A stretch of DNA of 64,000 bases from Bacillus sp. FJAT-27916 (GTDB taxonomy: Bacteria > Bacillota > Bacilli > Bacillales > Pradoshiaceae): NCBI RefSeq assembly GCF_001183965.1, contig NZ_LFZV01000001.1:1487112-1551111 (forward strand), read 5' to 3'. Numbering within the stretch: the stretch's first letter is position 1; each line of letters opens with the position of its first letter. This document shows, one piece after another, positions 51,626 through 60,278 of this stretch. The notes beneath the pieces were generated by a model. The model was given only the letters and a program-made list of their open reading frames with translations, made no database searches and had not been told where the DNA came from. The translations under genes and the position numbers were made by a program.

Positions 51626-52483
51626 TTATTTTTTGCCCTTTTTAAGGGAAATGTCAGCGATGACGGGCAGATGGTCAGAGGCAAGTGTTGAAAGGACATT
51701 TGCCTGTTTGACGGTTATTTGCCGACTTGCAAGTAAATAATCAATTCGGATGTTAGGGGCTATAGCAGGAAACGTAAACCCGTGCTCAGTATGGGTTTCA
51801 TTCCAGGCATCCTGAAATTGGGCAAATAAGGGGGCAAGCTCAGGAGCATCTGGCGCGGCGTTCATGTCGCCGGCTAGAATCGAAGCACCCTTTGAATGAG
51901 ACATGACTTCAAGCATATCGCGAACCTGCATTTGCCGGACGGACGGGTCAGGGCGGAAATCGAGATGGGTGACATAGAAGGATAGCTTAGCTCCTTTGAC
52001 ATTAAGCAGTACTTCTAGAAATCCTGGGGCTGGTGCGGGAGACGGGTCAGGGTCTTGCGTTGATAGTCTAGTGATGGAGTGATTTTCAGTCTTTAAGATT
52101 GGGTATTTGCTTAGAATCGCAACGCCGTATTGCCTTCTCGGCTCGCCTGTGTTTAGAGGGTCGAAATCATAGATGGGGGCAAAGAAGTAGAACATGTTTA
52201 ATTCCTCAGCGAGCTCCTTGATCATATTCTCATGATTGCTGCGGCTGCCCCAATGGACGTCAACCTCCTGCAGAGCAATAATGTCAGCACGCGAGATTTT
52301 GATTTCCTTGGCAATTCTGCCGCGGTCATACTGCCCATCTGAGCCGATTCCAGCGTGGATATTGTAGGTCATGATTCGCGCGTTAACCTTGGAGGGAGCC
52401 TTGGCATTAGCGGCGTGAGGGAGAGTGATGGATGACAGGAACAGCAGGGTTAAGCTGATGACGATAAGGCTTGCTTTTTTCAT
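51626..52483 (-). CDS. Secreted endonuclease/exonuclease/phosphatase-fold protein
   Basis: 285 residues. Signal peptide (KASLIVISLTLLFLSSITLP to ANA). EEP fold: IMTYNIHAGIGSDGQY, IIALQEVDVHWGSRS (metal Glu), YGVAILSKYPIL, TLSFYVTHLDFRPDP (as KLSFYVTHLDF), GASILAGDMNAAPDAPEL and the terminal ASDHLPVIADISL with the catalytic Asp-His. Could cleave phosphodiesters of nucleic acids, phospholipids or teichoic acid. It is the first gene of the group with nagZ and yngK. Confidence 0.85.
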   Translation of the reverse strand: MKKASLIVISLTLLFLSSITLPHAANAKAPSKVNARIMTYNIHAGIGSDGQYDRGRIAKEIKISRADIIALQEVDVHWGSRSNHENMIKELAEELNMFYFFAPIYDFDPLNTGEPRRQYGVAILSKYPILKTENHSITRLSTQDPDPSPAPAPGFLEVLLNVKGAKLSFYVTHLDFRPDPSVRQMQVRDMLEVMSHSKGASILAGDMNAAPDAPELAPLFAQFQDAWNETHTEHGFTFPAIAPNIRIDYLLASRQITVKQANVLSTLASDHLPVIADISLKKGKK

Positions 52484-52844
52484 ACACTAATCACCTTCCG
52501 TTTTTTAATGGATTGAAGGAATATCCAGGATGTATGAATTTAGCGAGACATATTTTTACATATAATCCCAATTGTTGATAAGAGTTTAGCAAGGATAGAA
52601 GGACTTGTCTATGGAGCTTAGGAGCCATCGTATAGAGGTAGATTGCATCAAGAAACGACGGAACTAAACGTTTAGTTGGAGAGAATAATGTCAGTTTATG
52701 GGCGGGAGGAAAAGAATGTCCATCTAACGCCCCTTTTTAACCAGGTTTAACTAGTAACAAAAAAGATTAGAAAATTCTAAAAAATATAAGTAAATATTTA
52801 GGGGATTTTGATATGATGTAAGGAAAAGGATGAGGGGGAATTAT
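52484..52844. other. Intergenic region with a 16-bp palindrome and a lone TCGCCC-type word
   Basis: The region holds no gene I can support. It contains the perfect palindrome AACTAAACGTTTAGTT at 52662-52677 and, on the minus strand, CCGCCCATAAAC (52705-52694), a single word of the periodic repeat family. A promoter for the S9 peptidase should lie near TATGAT (about 52812) but is weak. Confidence 0.4.
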
Positions 52845-54644
52845 ATGTTCACATTTCCAAAGCCAGATGTAGAAGAATTGCTTCAGTCTATATCGATTAT
52901 CGATTTTGCTGTCAGTCCAGATGAAAAACAGCTCTTGTTCTGTTCAAACTTCAGCGGGAAATACAATCTTTGGGGCATGGATTTACCGAATGCATTTCCG
53001 TACCGGCTGACATTTAATGATCAGCCAAGTGAAGGTTTGCTGTATGACAAAGAAGGCAGATTCGTAATTGCCGGCTTTGATCAGGATGGTGATGAGAATA
53101 CCCAGTTTTATGCGCTTAAGCCGCATGGTGGAGCATTAAAGCAAGTCGTCTATCAGGAAAGCACCCGTAATTTCAATCCGCTATTATCCAAGGATGGGGA
53201 GCGTCTATACTATACCTCCTCGAAAGGAAATCCGAGCTACCTTAACAGCTATTGTTTAGACCTCCGTACCGGCGAGGAGACGACCGTGCTTGAGGGAAGC
53301 GGCGGTGCTACATACATAGCTGAAGTGAGTGAGGATGAAACAACCATCCTTTATTCCAAGCACTTCACCAATACAAATTCTCTTTACTATGCAAAGGTTG
53401 GGGATGAAGAGATTTTATTGACGCCTCCAACCGATCAAGAACATACCGTTAGCTTTGCTGTGCTTGTCTTACCGACAGAAGTCTATCTCGTAACAGACTA
53501 TGAGGCAGATTTCTCGTACCTTGCCAAATTTGATCTAGAGACAAAGACATTTACGAAGGTGAAGGAAGTCTCAAAAGAGGGATTCACGACTCTGACGTAT
53601 GATAAGGAAAACCAAATCCTTTATATCGTAGCTGAAAAGGGCGTGGAGGATAGACTGTATGCCTATCATTTAGAGGATGGCACATGGGAGAGAATAGAGA
53701 TTCCATGTGATTTGATTGGGAAGCTAGTCGTCGCTAAGTCAGGCAGCCTTTATCTTTTGGGCCGAGGCTCAACAAAGCTCGGAAACATTTATAAACGTGA
53801 GCAAGGGGAATGGGTGCAGCTTACTCGAAACAAGATGGCCGGCGTGGCAGAGGAGGATTTTATCGCTCCGAAGGTCGTGACCTATCCATCCTTTGATGGA
53901 TTGGAGATAGAGGCTTTATTTTATCAGCCGAAGGAAGAGCATGATAAAGGAGAAATTATCCTGTGGCCGCACGGGGGACCGCAGCACGCAGAACGAAAAT
54001 CATTTAATGCTATCTTCCAATATTTCTTAAGCAATGGCTATAGCATCTTCGCACCGAATTTCCGCGGCTCCACTGGATATGGTTTAGCTTTTACCAAAAT
54101 GGTTGAACGGGCATGGGGAGCAGGACCTCGCCTCGATCATATTGCCGGCCTTGATTGGCTCATCGAACAGGGCTATGGATCGAAAGGTGAATTTATCGTG
54201 ATGGGTGGAAGCTATGGCGGTTATATGAGCTTGCTCTTACACGGGCGTCATGCTGATTATTTCAAGGCCGTCATTGATGTATGCGGGCCGTCCAATCTAT
54301 TCTCCTTCATCAGCTCTGTCCCTGAAGATTGGAAGCCTGTCATGGATGCATGGGTAGGACATCCGGAAAAAGACCGTGAGAAGCTGATAGAATACTCCCC
54401 AAGCACCTATGTTGACCAAATGACGAAGCCAATGCTCGTTGTGCAAGGAGCGAATGACCCGCGTGTCGTTCAGGCTGAATCCGACCAAATCGTCGAAGCA
54501 CTGAAAGAAAAGGGCCGAGACATTACCTACATCGTCATGGAGGATGAGGGGCATGGATTTGCGAAGAAAGAAAACGAGATAGCCGTCTTCAGACGGATCC
54601 TGGCGTTTATGGAGGAGCATGCTGGGCGGAAGGTGAATGTGTAA
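52845..54644 (+). CDS. S9-family (prolyl oligopeptidase / acylaminoacyl-peptidase type) serine peptidase
   Basis: 599 residues. An N-terminal seven-bladed-propeller region with repeated strands (such as LLFCSNFSGKYNLWGMDLP and RLYYTSSKGNPSYL) leads to a C-terminal alpha/beta-hydrolase domain with HGGPQHAERKSF, the nucleophile loop VMGGSYGGYMSLLL, catalytic Asp in VQGANDPRVVQAE and His in EDEGHGFAKKENEI. No signal peptide, so it is cytosolic and probably trims short or N-acylated peptides. ATG 52845 is favoured by GAGGGGG six bases before it. Confidence 0.9.
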   Translation: MFTFPKPDVEELLQSISIIDFAVSPDEKQLLFCSNFSGKYNLWGMDLPNAFPYRLTFNDQPSEGLLYDKEGRFVIAGFDQDGDENTQFYALKPHGGALKQVVYQESTRNFNPLLSKDGERLYYTSSKGNPSYLNSYCLDLRTGEETTVLEGSGGATYIAEVSEDETTILYSKHFTNTNSLYYAKVGDEEILLTPPTDQEHTVSFAVLVLPTEVYLVTDYEADFSYLAKFDLETKTFTKVKEVSKEGFTTLTYDKENQILYIVAEKGVEDRLYAYHLEDGTWERIEIPCDLIGKLVVAKSGSLYLLGRGSTKLGNIYKREQGEWVQLTRNKMAGVAEEDFIAPKVVTYPSFDGLEIEALFYQPKEEHDKGEIILWPHGGPQHAERKSFNAIFQYFLSNGYSIFAPNFRGSTGYGLAFTKMVERAWGAGPRLDHIAGLDWLIEQGYGSKGEFIVMGGSYGGYMSLLLHGRHADYFKAVIDVCGPSNLFSFISSVPEDWKPVMDAWVGHPEKDREKLIEYSPSTYVDQMTKPMLVVQGANDPRVVQAESDQIVEALKEKGRDITYIVMEDEGHGFAKKENEIAVFRRILAFMEEHAGRKVNV

Positions 54645-55208
54645 ATGAAAAAGCCGGGGGATAGGGTGAAGCAGACAATCTATTCTTTAAAGAAGAGATT
54701 TGATGACGGGAACATCATCCAAATGCAAACGGAAGAAGGGTATTTATACAACGCCACATGCACATTCAATCCGCCGGCAACCGATGCAGAAATAGCGCAT
54801 TTTGAGCAGGAGACAGAGTTTATTCTGCCGAAGGATTATAAAGAATTCTTAAAAATCACGAATGGATGCTCTTTGTTTGACGATGTGGAATACGGAGGCG
54901 AGATAGATTTGTACAGCCTAGAAGAGATTCTTAAACGCAATCAAGGCTATGATGAATATGAGGGCTGTTATGATATCGCCTATATTTATCAAGATAATAT
55001 CGTCATCCATTCAACATGTATTTCACAAAATGAGGGGAACTACCTCTTTTGGAAAGGACATATCGACCAATTTGATGAAGCGAGACCACTGGAATCTAAC
55101 TTTGAATTGTGGGTTGATCGTTTTGTCGTTTGCCAAGGAGCGAAGTTTTGGTGGTGGCCGATTTATACTAGCGCAAATGAGGATAAGCTCAAGGGAAAGG
55201 GATTGTAA
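54645..55208 (+). CDS. SMI1/KNR4 (SUKH) family protein
   Basis: 187 residues. SUKH pattern: ATDAEIAHFEQETEFILPKD then YKEFLKITNGCSLF, IDLYSLEEILKRNQ and WVDRFVVCQGAKFWWWPIY. Many SUKH proteins are immunity proteins against nuclease toxins, others are housekeeping. It begins with ATG directly after the S9 peptidase stop, so the two are coupled; no toxin gene is present. It is therefore not assigned as immunity here. Confidence 0.82.
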   Translation: MKKPGDRVKQTIYSLKKRFDDGNIIQMQTEEGYLYNATCTFNPPATDAEIAHFEQETEFILPKDYKEFLKITNGCSLFDDVEYGGEIDLYSLEEILKRNQGYDEYEGCYDIAYIYQDNIVIHSTCISQNEGNYLFWKGHIDQFDEARPLESNFELWVDRFVVCQGAKFWWWPIYTSANEDKLKGKGL

Positions 55209-55210
55209 TC

Positions 55211-55384
55211 ATGGAAATGAATAGGTTCCAGGTGACGCCCGAAAAAATACAAGGGCGCACGGTCGAAGAAATCGTAGTGACAGATATGGCGGTCGTGATG
55301 AAATTTACAGATGGAACATTCTTGGATATTTATCTTGACCAGCAGGGGGCATTGAAGACCTCGATGAATAAGATAGAGGAATAG
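55211..55384 (+). CDS. Hypothetical 57-residue protein
   Basis: The ATG at 55211 follows the SUKH stop by two bases, with AAGGGA just upstream. It reads MEMNRFQVTPEKIQGRTVEE, IVVTDMAVVMKFTDGTFLDI and a short tail ending NKIEE. The strands (VVMKFTDGTFLDIYLDQQG) look like a small beta-sheet domain. Family unknown. It is the last gene of the peptidase-SUKH transcript and ends just before the terminator. Too short for a standard 60-residue cutoff. Confidence 0.65.
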   Translation: MEMNRFQVTPEKIQGRTVEEIVVTDMAVVMKFTDGTFLDIYLDQQGALKTSMNKIEE

Positions 55385-55394
55385 GATACTCAGG

Positions 55395-55434
55395 AAGCCG
55401 CAAACAAGGAAGATTAGATGTTTGCGGCTTTATT
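55395..55434 (+). terminator. Terminator of the S9/SUKH/57-residue operon
   Basis: AAGCCGCAAACA and TGTTTGCGGCTT enclose 12 bases, then TATTA. Confidence 0.82.
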
Positions 55435-55454
55435 AGCGGTAAGGGGGCAAACCA

Positions 55455-55658
55455 TTGACAGTGTTCTTGATTATTGGTGCCATCGGTTTCTTCATTTCGG
55501 GTATTTCGATAGGAGCGTGGACGGATGGACGGCAATATAGGGCAAATTTTCATGTTGAAACGAAAGAAGAACGAAATTTCCGCTTAAAGACAGCGATGAT
55601 TTCCGGTTTGGTTGGGCTGGTTTCTTTTGGTGTGGCTGGATTGATTTATGTTTTGTAA
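55455..55658 (+). CDS. Two-helix small membrane protein (DUF5316-like)
   Basis: 67 residues with two membrane helices (VFLIIGAIGFFISGISIGAW and AMISGLVGLVSFGVAGLIYV) and a polar loop between (TDGRQYRANFHVETKEERNF). The layout resembles the Bacillaceae DUF5316 proteins as I recall them. The start is TTG 55455 with AAGGGGG seven bases upstream. Function unknown. Confidence 0.62.
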   Translation: MTVFLIIGAIGFFISGISIGAWTDGRQYRANFHVETKEERNFRLKTAMISGLVGLVSFGVAGLIYVL

Positions 55659-55750
55659 GGTTTTAGTAGTCTTCCGAGTGGCTATCAGGCGGTATAATCG
55701 GATTCTTCGAAGTGTACGGGTTCGATTGAATTTATTAAAGGGGACTGAAA

Positions 55751-56803
55751 GTGAGTAAATTGTATAACTTTATATCAGCTGGTGATTTTGAAAATAAAAT
55801 CATTTCTAAAGGCAATCATTTTCCATCGGTCGATTTTTCTGACGGTTATCTTAATAAACTCTTTGTCTTATTGCATCATCAAATTCAGAAAGAAGAAATA
55901 ATGAGTCATTTAGGTATTAGTGAGCGAGAGTTTGAATTAAGAATAGATGAACTGGTGAGAGAAGGGCTTATTAAGGAAGAGGGGAGAGAATATGTATTAT
56001 CCTTTCCTTGCATTACCCAAAAAGAAGGCGATGAATTTTATCGACTCAGCAAAGTGGCGGGCAGCAAGATAGAGAAATTAATAGTTGATCATCTTGATGA
56101 AATTCGGACAAAGACAGGCCTAATAGAATCATTGGCCGCCTATCAATTTGAGGAGCTATCTTTCTTTATTATTAGCGGAGTTATGCTAGACTTTATCCAA
56201 ATTGATTATGTAGAGAAATACTTTTTGCAAAGTGAGCGTCCAAGCCGAAATGGCAGCAGGTATTATTTTTCGTTAATGCAAAAAACATCGGCTGTAAAAG
56301 AACCCTTCGGAATCTATGGGAATCATTGTAAAGGTTTCGGTGACTTTTCTTTATGTATGTATGGGAATGACCGGTATAGTACGAAGAATTTTATTACGAT
56401 GAATGAGGAAGAAATAAAAAGTGAGCTGCATATCTCAAACGAAGGTCAATTAATCAAGAGGATAAGAACCGGAGTCGAGAATGATTCAATTATGACAAAG
56501 GGAATGGAAAAAATTCATCTGATGAATGATCATGTAATGGTCCCTCTTATAACAAATGAAGATTATAAATTATTGATCAATGTGGCTCGTATTCTAACAG
56601 AGGATTTAATTCACGTGTTGGAAAAGGAAAGAACGGCGCTTATTGAAGCGCACAATCTATCGACGTACGAGAACAAAACTACCTTTGAAGAATATTTCAT
56701 TTGGTATTATCACTTTCTTTATACATATATAACAGATAGTCTGATAGATAAGGGTGTAATCACGAAACCAAAGAATAGGGCATTTAGCTATATATTGGTT
56801 TGA
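55751..56803 (+). CDS. Hypothetical protein with N-terminal winged-helix-like region
   Basis: 350 residues, soluble. The N-terminal part (LFVLLHHQIQKEEIMSHLGI then SEREFELRIDELVREGLIKE) reads like a MarR/winged-helix DNA-binding domain; the rest is helical and includes ISGVMLDFIQIDYVEKYFLQ. I cannot assign the C-terminal ligand domain. GTG 55751 with AAAGGGG seven bases before it. Base use looks more AT-rich than the neighbours, so it may be a recent arrival, though this was judged by eye only. A terminator follows. Confidence 0.6.
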   Translation: MSKLYNFISAGDFENKIISKGNHFPSVDFSDGYLNKLFVLLHHQIQKEEIMSHLGISEREFELRIDELVREGLIKEEGREYVLSFPCITQKEGDEFYRLSKVAGSKIEKLIVDHLDEIRTKTGLIESLAAYQFEELSFFIISGVMLDFIQIDYVEKYFLQSERPSRNGSRYYFSLMQKTSAVKEPFGIYGNHCKGFGDFSLCMYGNDRYSTKNFITMNEEEIKSELHISNEGQLIKRIRTGVENDSIMTKGMEKIHLMNDHVMVPLITNEDYKLLINVARILTEDLIHVLEKERTALIEAHNLSTYENKTTFEEYFIWYYHFLYTYITDSLIDKGVITKPKNRAFSYILV

Positions 56804-56830
56804 AACACCATTCATCCATCCAAAATTATT

Positions 56831-56858
56831 AAAAAGACTGCTAGGTTGTCTTTTTTTA
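56831..56858 (+). terminator. Terminator of the 350-residue hypothetical gene
   Basis: AAAAAGAC and GTCTTTTT enclose TGCTAGGTT, followed by TTAT. Confidence 0.75.
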
Positions 56859-56931
56859 TCATGCTATAATATTCTCCGCTGAGAGTATTGTCAGCATAGG
56901 TTTGATTGTACATAGGTGAAGGATGATTTTG

Positions 56932-57846
56932 GTGGAACGTTTAAAAGGAATTTTGATGATTGTCATTGGCTCGGTGTTTTGGGGAGCGACGGGTCCAATG
57001 ATGGAATGGCTGCTGCATAATACCGAAATGACGGTTATATTTATGCTTTCCATTCGATTAATGACTGCGGGAATAATTATTTTAACGGTAATGCATGTTC
57101 AAAGGAAATCGGTTTTGGCGATCTGGAAGGAACGAACGTGGCGTTTGCAGCTGCTTTTATTTGCTGTTCTTGGTATGGCTCTTTTCAGTTACTCCTTTGT
57201 TCGTACAATCGATGAAAGTAACGCTATTGTTGCGACTTTATTGCAATTTTTAGCGCCGATTTTTATTATCGTCTATCTATCGGCTGCTTATAAAGCATGG
57301 CCTCAAAAAAATCAGGTGATTGGGATTGCGGGAACGCTATTCGGATTGTTTTTACTATTAACGAATGGGTCGCTGTCATCGCTGCTAGTGAGTAAAACAG
57401 CTTTGATATGGGGAGTTGTGCTCGGGCTTGCCTATGCGTTTTACACCTTATATCCGAAGCGGCTTATGGCAAAATGGGGTGTACTGCAAATCGTTGCTTG
57501 GGGGATGGTTATAGGAGGTGCGGTTCTAGCCTTCATCGGTCGTATTTGGACATCGGATGAATGGCAGCTATTAAAGGAGCCGGTGATTCTCTTGATGATG
57601 CTTGCGTTAGTCTTTCTTAGTACAACTGCGTTTGTCCTGTTTTTAATGAGCTTACATTATATTTCGGCTGTGGAAACGAGTGTATTATCAAGCGTTGAAC
57701 CGTTAACCTCCATGTTGATCTCTGTCTGTTGGTTCGGAACAATCATACGGGTGTGGCAATTAGCAGGCATAGCCCTTATGATTTTCTTTATTGTGTTCTT
57801 ATCGATTACAGGGGCAAAAAAGGAAATAAGGAAACCCGCACACTAG
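56932..57846 (+). CDS. EamA-family permease (drug/metabolite transporter superfamily)
   Basis: About 304 residues and ten membrane helices in two EamA repeats, the first starting MIVIGSVFWGATGPMMEWLL and the second LIWGVVLGLAYAFYTLYPKR; the ending VETSVLSSVEPLTSMLISVC is typical. These export or import amino acids and metabolites; substrate unknown. GTG 56932 is preferred because GAAGG is nine bases before it; the ATG at 56923 has it too close. The end overlaps the convergent hydrolase by four bases. Confidence 0.82.
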   Translation: MERLKGILMIVIGSVFWGATGPMMEWLLHNTEMTVIFMLSIRLMTAGIIILTVMHVQRKSVLAIWKERTWRLQLLLFAVLGMALFSYSFVRTIDESNAIVATLLQFLAPIFIIVYLSAAYKAWPQKNQVIGIAGTLFGLFLLLTNGSLSSLLVSKTALIWGVVLGLAYAFYTLYPKRLMAKWGVLQIVAWGMVIGGAVLAFIGRIWTSDEWQLLKEPVILLMMLALVFLSTTAFVLFLMSLHYISAVETSVLSSVEPLTSMLISVCWFGTIIRVWQLAGIALMIFFIVFLSITGAKKEIRKPAH

Positions 57847-58766
57847 GCGCGGGGGACATATGTATCCAAAAAGGAGTCTATCGCTTTTTCGTACTCCTCT
57901 GGATTGGTGTTGAAGGCTTGAGCATGGGCGCCCTTCTCGAGAAGGACTAATTGCTTAGGCCCTTTTTTGTGCTCGTAAAGCTCCTCACTCATAGTGGGCG
58001 GAATAAAGGTATCCTCTAAGGTGTGGATAAATAGGACAGGCTCGTCAATATTTTCGACTGCCTTTAACGGAGACACTTCCTTTAAGGAATAGCCGTCCCG
58101 CCGTTTCAGCCACCAATCGCCAAAGGGAAGAATCATCCATTTCGGCAGATGGTAATTCCGTTTAATTAAATGGGCGACCTGTTCGGAGAATTCGGAGAAC
58201 GGGCAATCAGCTATGTAGAAATCAGCTCCCTTTGGTTTCATTCCTCCATATAGCAGGAGGGTGGCGGCACCCATTGATTCACCGTGAATCCCGATAAGGA
58301 TATCGTCTCCTTTATCTGCCTTTAACTGTTGGATGACTGACTGAAGGTCATCCTTTTCATAAAAGCCATAGCTGCTCGTCTTTCCTTCTGACTGGCCGTG
58401 GCGGCGGTGGTCATAAATCACGGCATTGAAGCCTCTTTTCGTGAATAGGCGAAGGAAGCGAATCGAGTTATATTTATTCTCGGTGATGCCGTGAACGAAA
58501 ATCATCCACTTTTTCGAACCTGGATTTGGTTCGGCGAAGAGGGTGTGCAGGCGATAGCCATGCTTCGATTGAATCCATTTTTCCTCCTGAGGGATGTTTT
58601 TGAATGTCTCTGGGTCATAGCGGCCAGCCTGTACTTCCCGGTCTAAAACGAAATCAATCTCTTTTTTCTTCATGTACATGATTTGGCTGGAGGCGAAGAG
58701 ACCAACCCCGGTTATGTAAGCAGCGACTCCTCCCGCAAGAGCGAGCCACTTTTTCTTTTTCTTCAT
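57843..58766 (-). CDS. Membrane-anchored alpha/beta hydrolase (YqkD-like paralogue 2)
   Basis: At 307 residues an N-terminal signal-anchor (WLALAGGVAAYITGVGLFAS) precedes a hydrolase domain: MIFVHGITENKYNSIRFL, VIYDHRRHGQSEGKTS, the nucleophile elbow IGIHGESMGAATLLLYG, Asp in LFIHTLEDTFIPPT and His in KGAHAQAFNTNPEEYE. It is homologous to the hydrolase at 43,984 (same motif order and length) and resembles B. subtilis YqkD, which also lies in the yqk region. Substrate unknown. Confidence 0.82.
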   Translation of the reverse strand: MKKKKKWLALAGGVAAYITGVGLFASSQIMYMKKKEIDFVLDREVQAGRYDPETFKNIPQEEKWIQSKHGYRLHTLFAEPNPGSKKWMIFVHGITENKYNSIRFLRLFTKRGFNAVIYDHRRHGQSEGKTSSYGFYEKDDLQSVIQQLKADKGDDILIGIHGESMGAATLLLYGGMKPKGADFYIADCPFSEFSEQVAHLIKRNYHLPKWMILPFGDWWLKRRDGYSLKEVSPLKAVENIDEPVLFIHTLEDTFIPPTMSEELYEHKKGPKQLVLLEKGAHAQAFNTNPEEYEKAIDSFLDTYVPRA

Positions 58767-58876
58767 ATGAGATCCCTCCGATTCTTTCTATATAGCAATA
58801 GTTTATCATTCCTTAAGAGAAAGAAAATAATCAAACTGAAGATGAGAATGAAAAGAAAGGAATCTAAGTGAACAGT

Positions 58877-59518
58877 TTATGATTGTTTGACCGCTTCCAT
58901 CAGCCAGACGAATGGATTGAGCTGCTGGAAGGTAGCGCGGAAATGATGCTTTTCCAGCACAGATTGCAGAAAAGGAATCGTCGTATAATATTCTGTTCGC
59001 AAATCCTCGGCCAGTCTATCGTAATGAACCGCGTCTGCTTTATGAATGGTTTTAAGCAGGGCTTCCTTGGATGGGAACATCGTATCGGCGAAGATGATTT
59101 TCCCGCCTGGTGCCAATACCGATGAGTAAAGGGCGATGGCCTGCTCCTTCTCGTCGTCTGTTAAGTGATGAAAGGCATAAGTACTTACAATGGTGTCTAT
59201 TGGCTGGTCTGTTTGAGGGATATGCAAGAAATCGCCGTCTATGACAGGAACAGAAGGTAATTTAGTGCTGGCAATCTTCCGCATCACAGCAGAAGGCTCC
59301 ACACCCGTAATCAGCTCTGCTTTCTTTAATAGCTTTTCAGTCAAATTGCCGGTGCCCACACCATACTCAAGAACGTGGCCGCTTGACCTCGAGCTGACGG
59401 CATTCAAGATATCCTCATAATGCATGAACACTTCTGCATACTCAGGGTCAACGCCTGAAACTGTCTCGTCATAGGTAGGTGCCCACTCATCAAATAATCG
59501 ATCAAATTCCCTGCCCAT
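58877..59518 (-). CDS. yrrT: SAM-dependent methyltransferase YrrT
   Basis: 213 residues. The SAM-binding Rossmann motif VLEYGVGTGNLTEKLL with acidic ITGVEPS, then IDGDFLHIPQ and IVSTYAFHHLTDDEKEQAI, matches B. subtilis YrrT closely (MGREFDRLFDEWAPTYDETV at the start). In B. subtilis the gene lies in the yrrT-mtnN-mccAB cysteine/methionine recycling operon; here none of those neighbours is present, so it stands alone. Substrate of YrrT is not settled. Confidence 0.85.
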   Translation of the reverse strand: MGREFDRLFDEWAPTYDETVSGVDPEYAEVFMHYEDILNAVSSRSSGHVLEYGVGTGNLTEKLLKKAELITGVEPSAVMRKIASTKLPSVPVIDGDFLHIPQTDQPIDTIVSTYAFHHLTDDEKEQAIALYSSVLAPGGKIIFADTMFPSKEALLKTIHKADAVHYDRLAEDLRTEYYTTIPFLQSVLEKHHFRATFQQLNPFVWLMEAVKQS

Positions 59519-59649
59519 CCGCTGTTCATCTCCTTTAATTATTCATACCTTATCTATATGAATAAGGAGTTTTAACGTGCGGTCCAATCTGATAAAATAA
59601 CAAGGCATAGAATGATATACTGTAAGAAAAAAGGAGTAAGAACAGCATT

Positions 59650-59907
59650 ATGGCAAGAAAAAAACAATCGCAGCGAAAACCGGCTGCCAAACAAGAGGAT
59701 ACGAGCCTTCATCTTGGCGACCTGCTCAATGATGATGTATTAGGGAAACTGCGTCAGAAGAAGGGTGAATGGGAAGAGGCTGAAAAGAAACGCCAGGAAG
59801 AGGCGGAGCGACAGAAGCGTGAAGAGCGCAAGCGCAGAGAAAAGAACAAAAGCTTTGAAGAGCTGTTAAATGAAAGCGACCTGAACTGGAAGAAGTTCAA
59901 GGGATGA
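59650..59907 (+). CDS. yqkE: YqkE-like small charged protein (DUF3886)
   Basis: 85 residues, almost wholly charged helix: the N-terminal ARKKQSQRKPAAKQ, then LGDLLNDDVLGKLRQKKGEW and a Glu/Arg coiled coil to KSFEELLNESDLNWKKFKG. This is the YqkE pattern, and its position before yqkF matches B. subtilis, though an aminotransferase gene separates them here. Function unknown. AAGGAG precedes ATG 59650. Confidence 0.83.
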   Translation: MARKKQSQRKPAAKQEDTSLHLGDLLNDDVLGKLRQKKGEWEEAEKKRQEEAERQKREERKRREKNKSFEELLNESDLNWKKFKG

Positions 59908-59969
59908 GCAATAGGAAGAGACGGGGAAAGGAATTCTTCGTCTCTTTACTGTTTTTAATGCGAGACTGG

Positions 59970-60115
59970 AATCGCTCATACGTTAAAATTTTCGCCCATA
60001 TAGAGAAAGAACCGCCCATACCGCAGAAATTCCGCCCATAAGCTATTTCTTTCGCCAATAAATTTTGCCGTTCGCCCTTAAACCGAGAATTCGCAATAAA
60101 TTCGCTCAAAGATGA
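59970..60115 (+). repeat. Periodic TCGCCC(A/T)TAA array, copy C
   Basis: Words start at 59972 (TCGCTCATA), 59992 (TCGCCCATA), 60012 (CCGCCCATA), 60032 (CCGCCCATA), 60052 (TCGCCAATA), 60072 (TCGCCCTTA), 60091 (TCGCAATAA) and 60102 (TCGCTCAAA). The first six are exactly 20 bases apart. The downstream tail differs from copies A and B. The 59,908-60,278 gap holds no other gene that I can support. Confidence 0.8.
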
Positions 60116-60278
60116 GAGCTCCTCCACCCTTCAAGAGTCAAAACAAACAAGCTGAGCGTGGTTTTAGTCGAAGTTTTTGCTCAAAAACCTTTCTGCACGC
60201 CTCCTTTTCATGACAATGTCATTTTCCCCATCCGCACATATACTGTCAATGACTGATTGTGGATTGAAGGTGAAAAAG

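Noticed and set aside
54645-55384. Toxin-immunity pair (SUKH plus small protein)
   Set aside because: No toxin or polymorphic-toxin cassette is adjacent; the SUKH gene is coupled to a peptidase instead.
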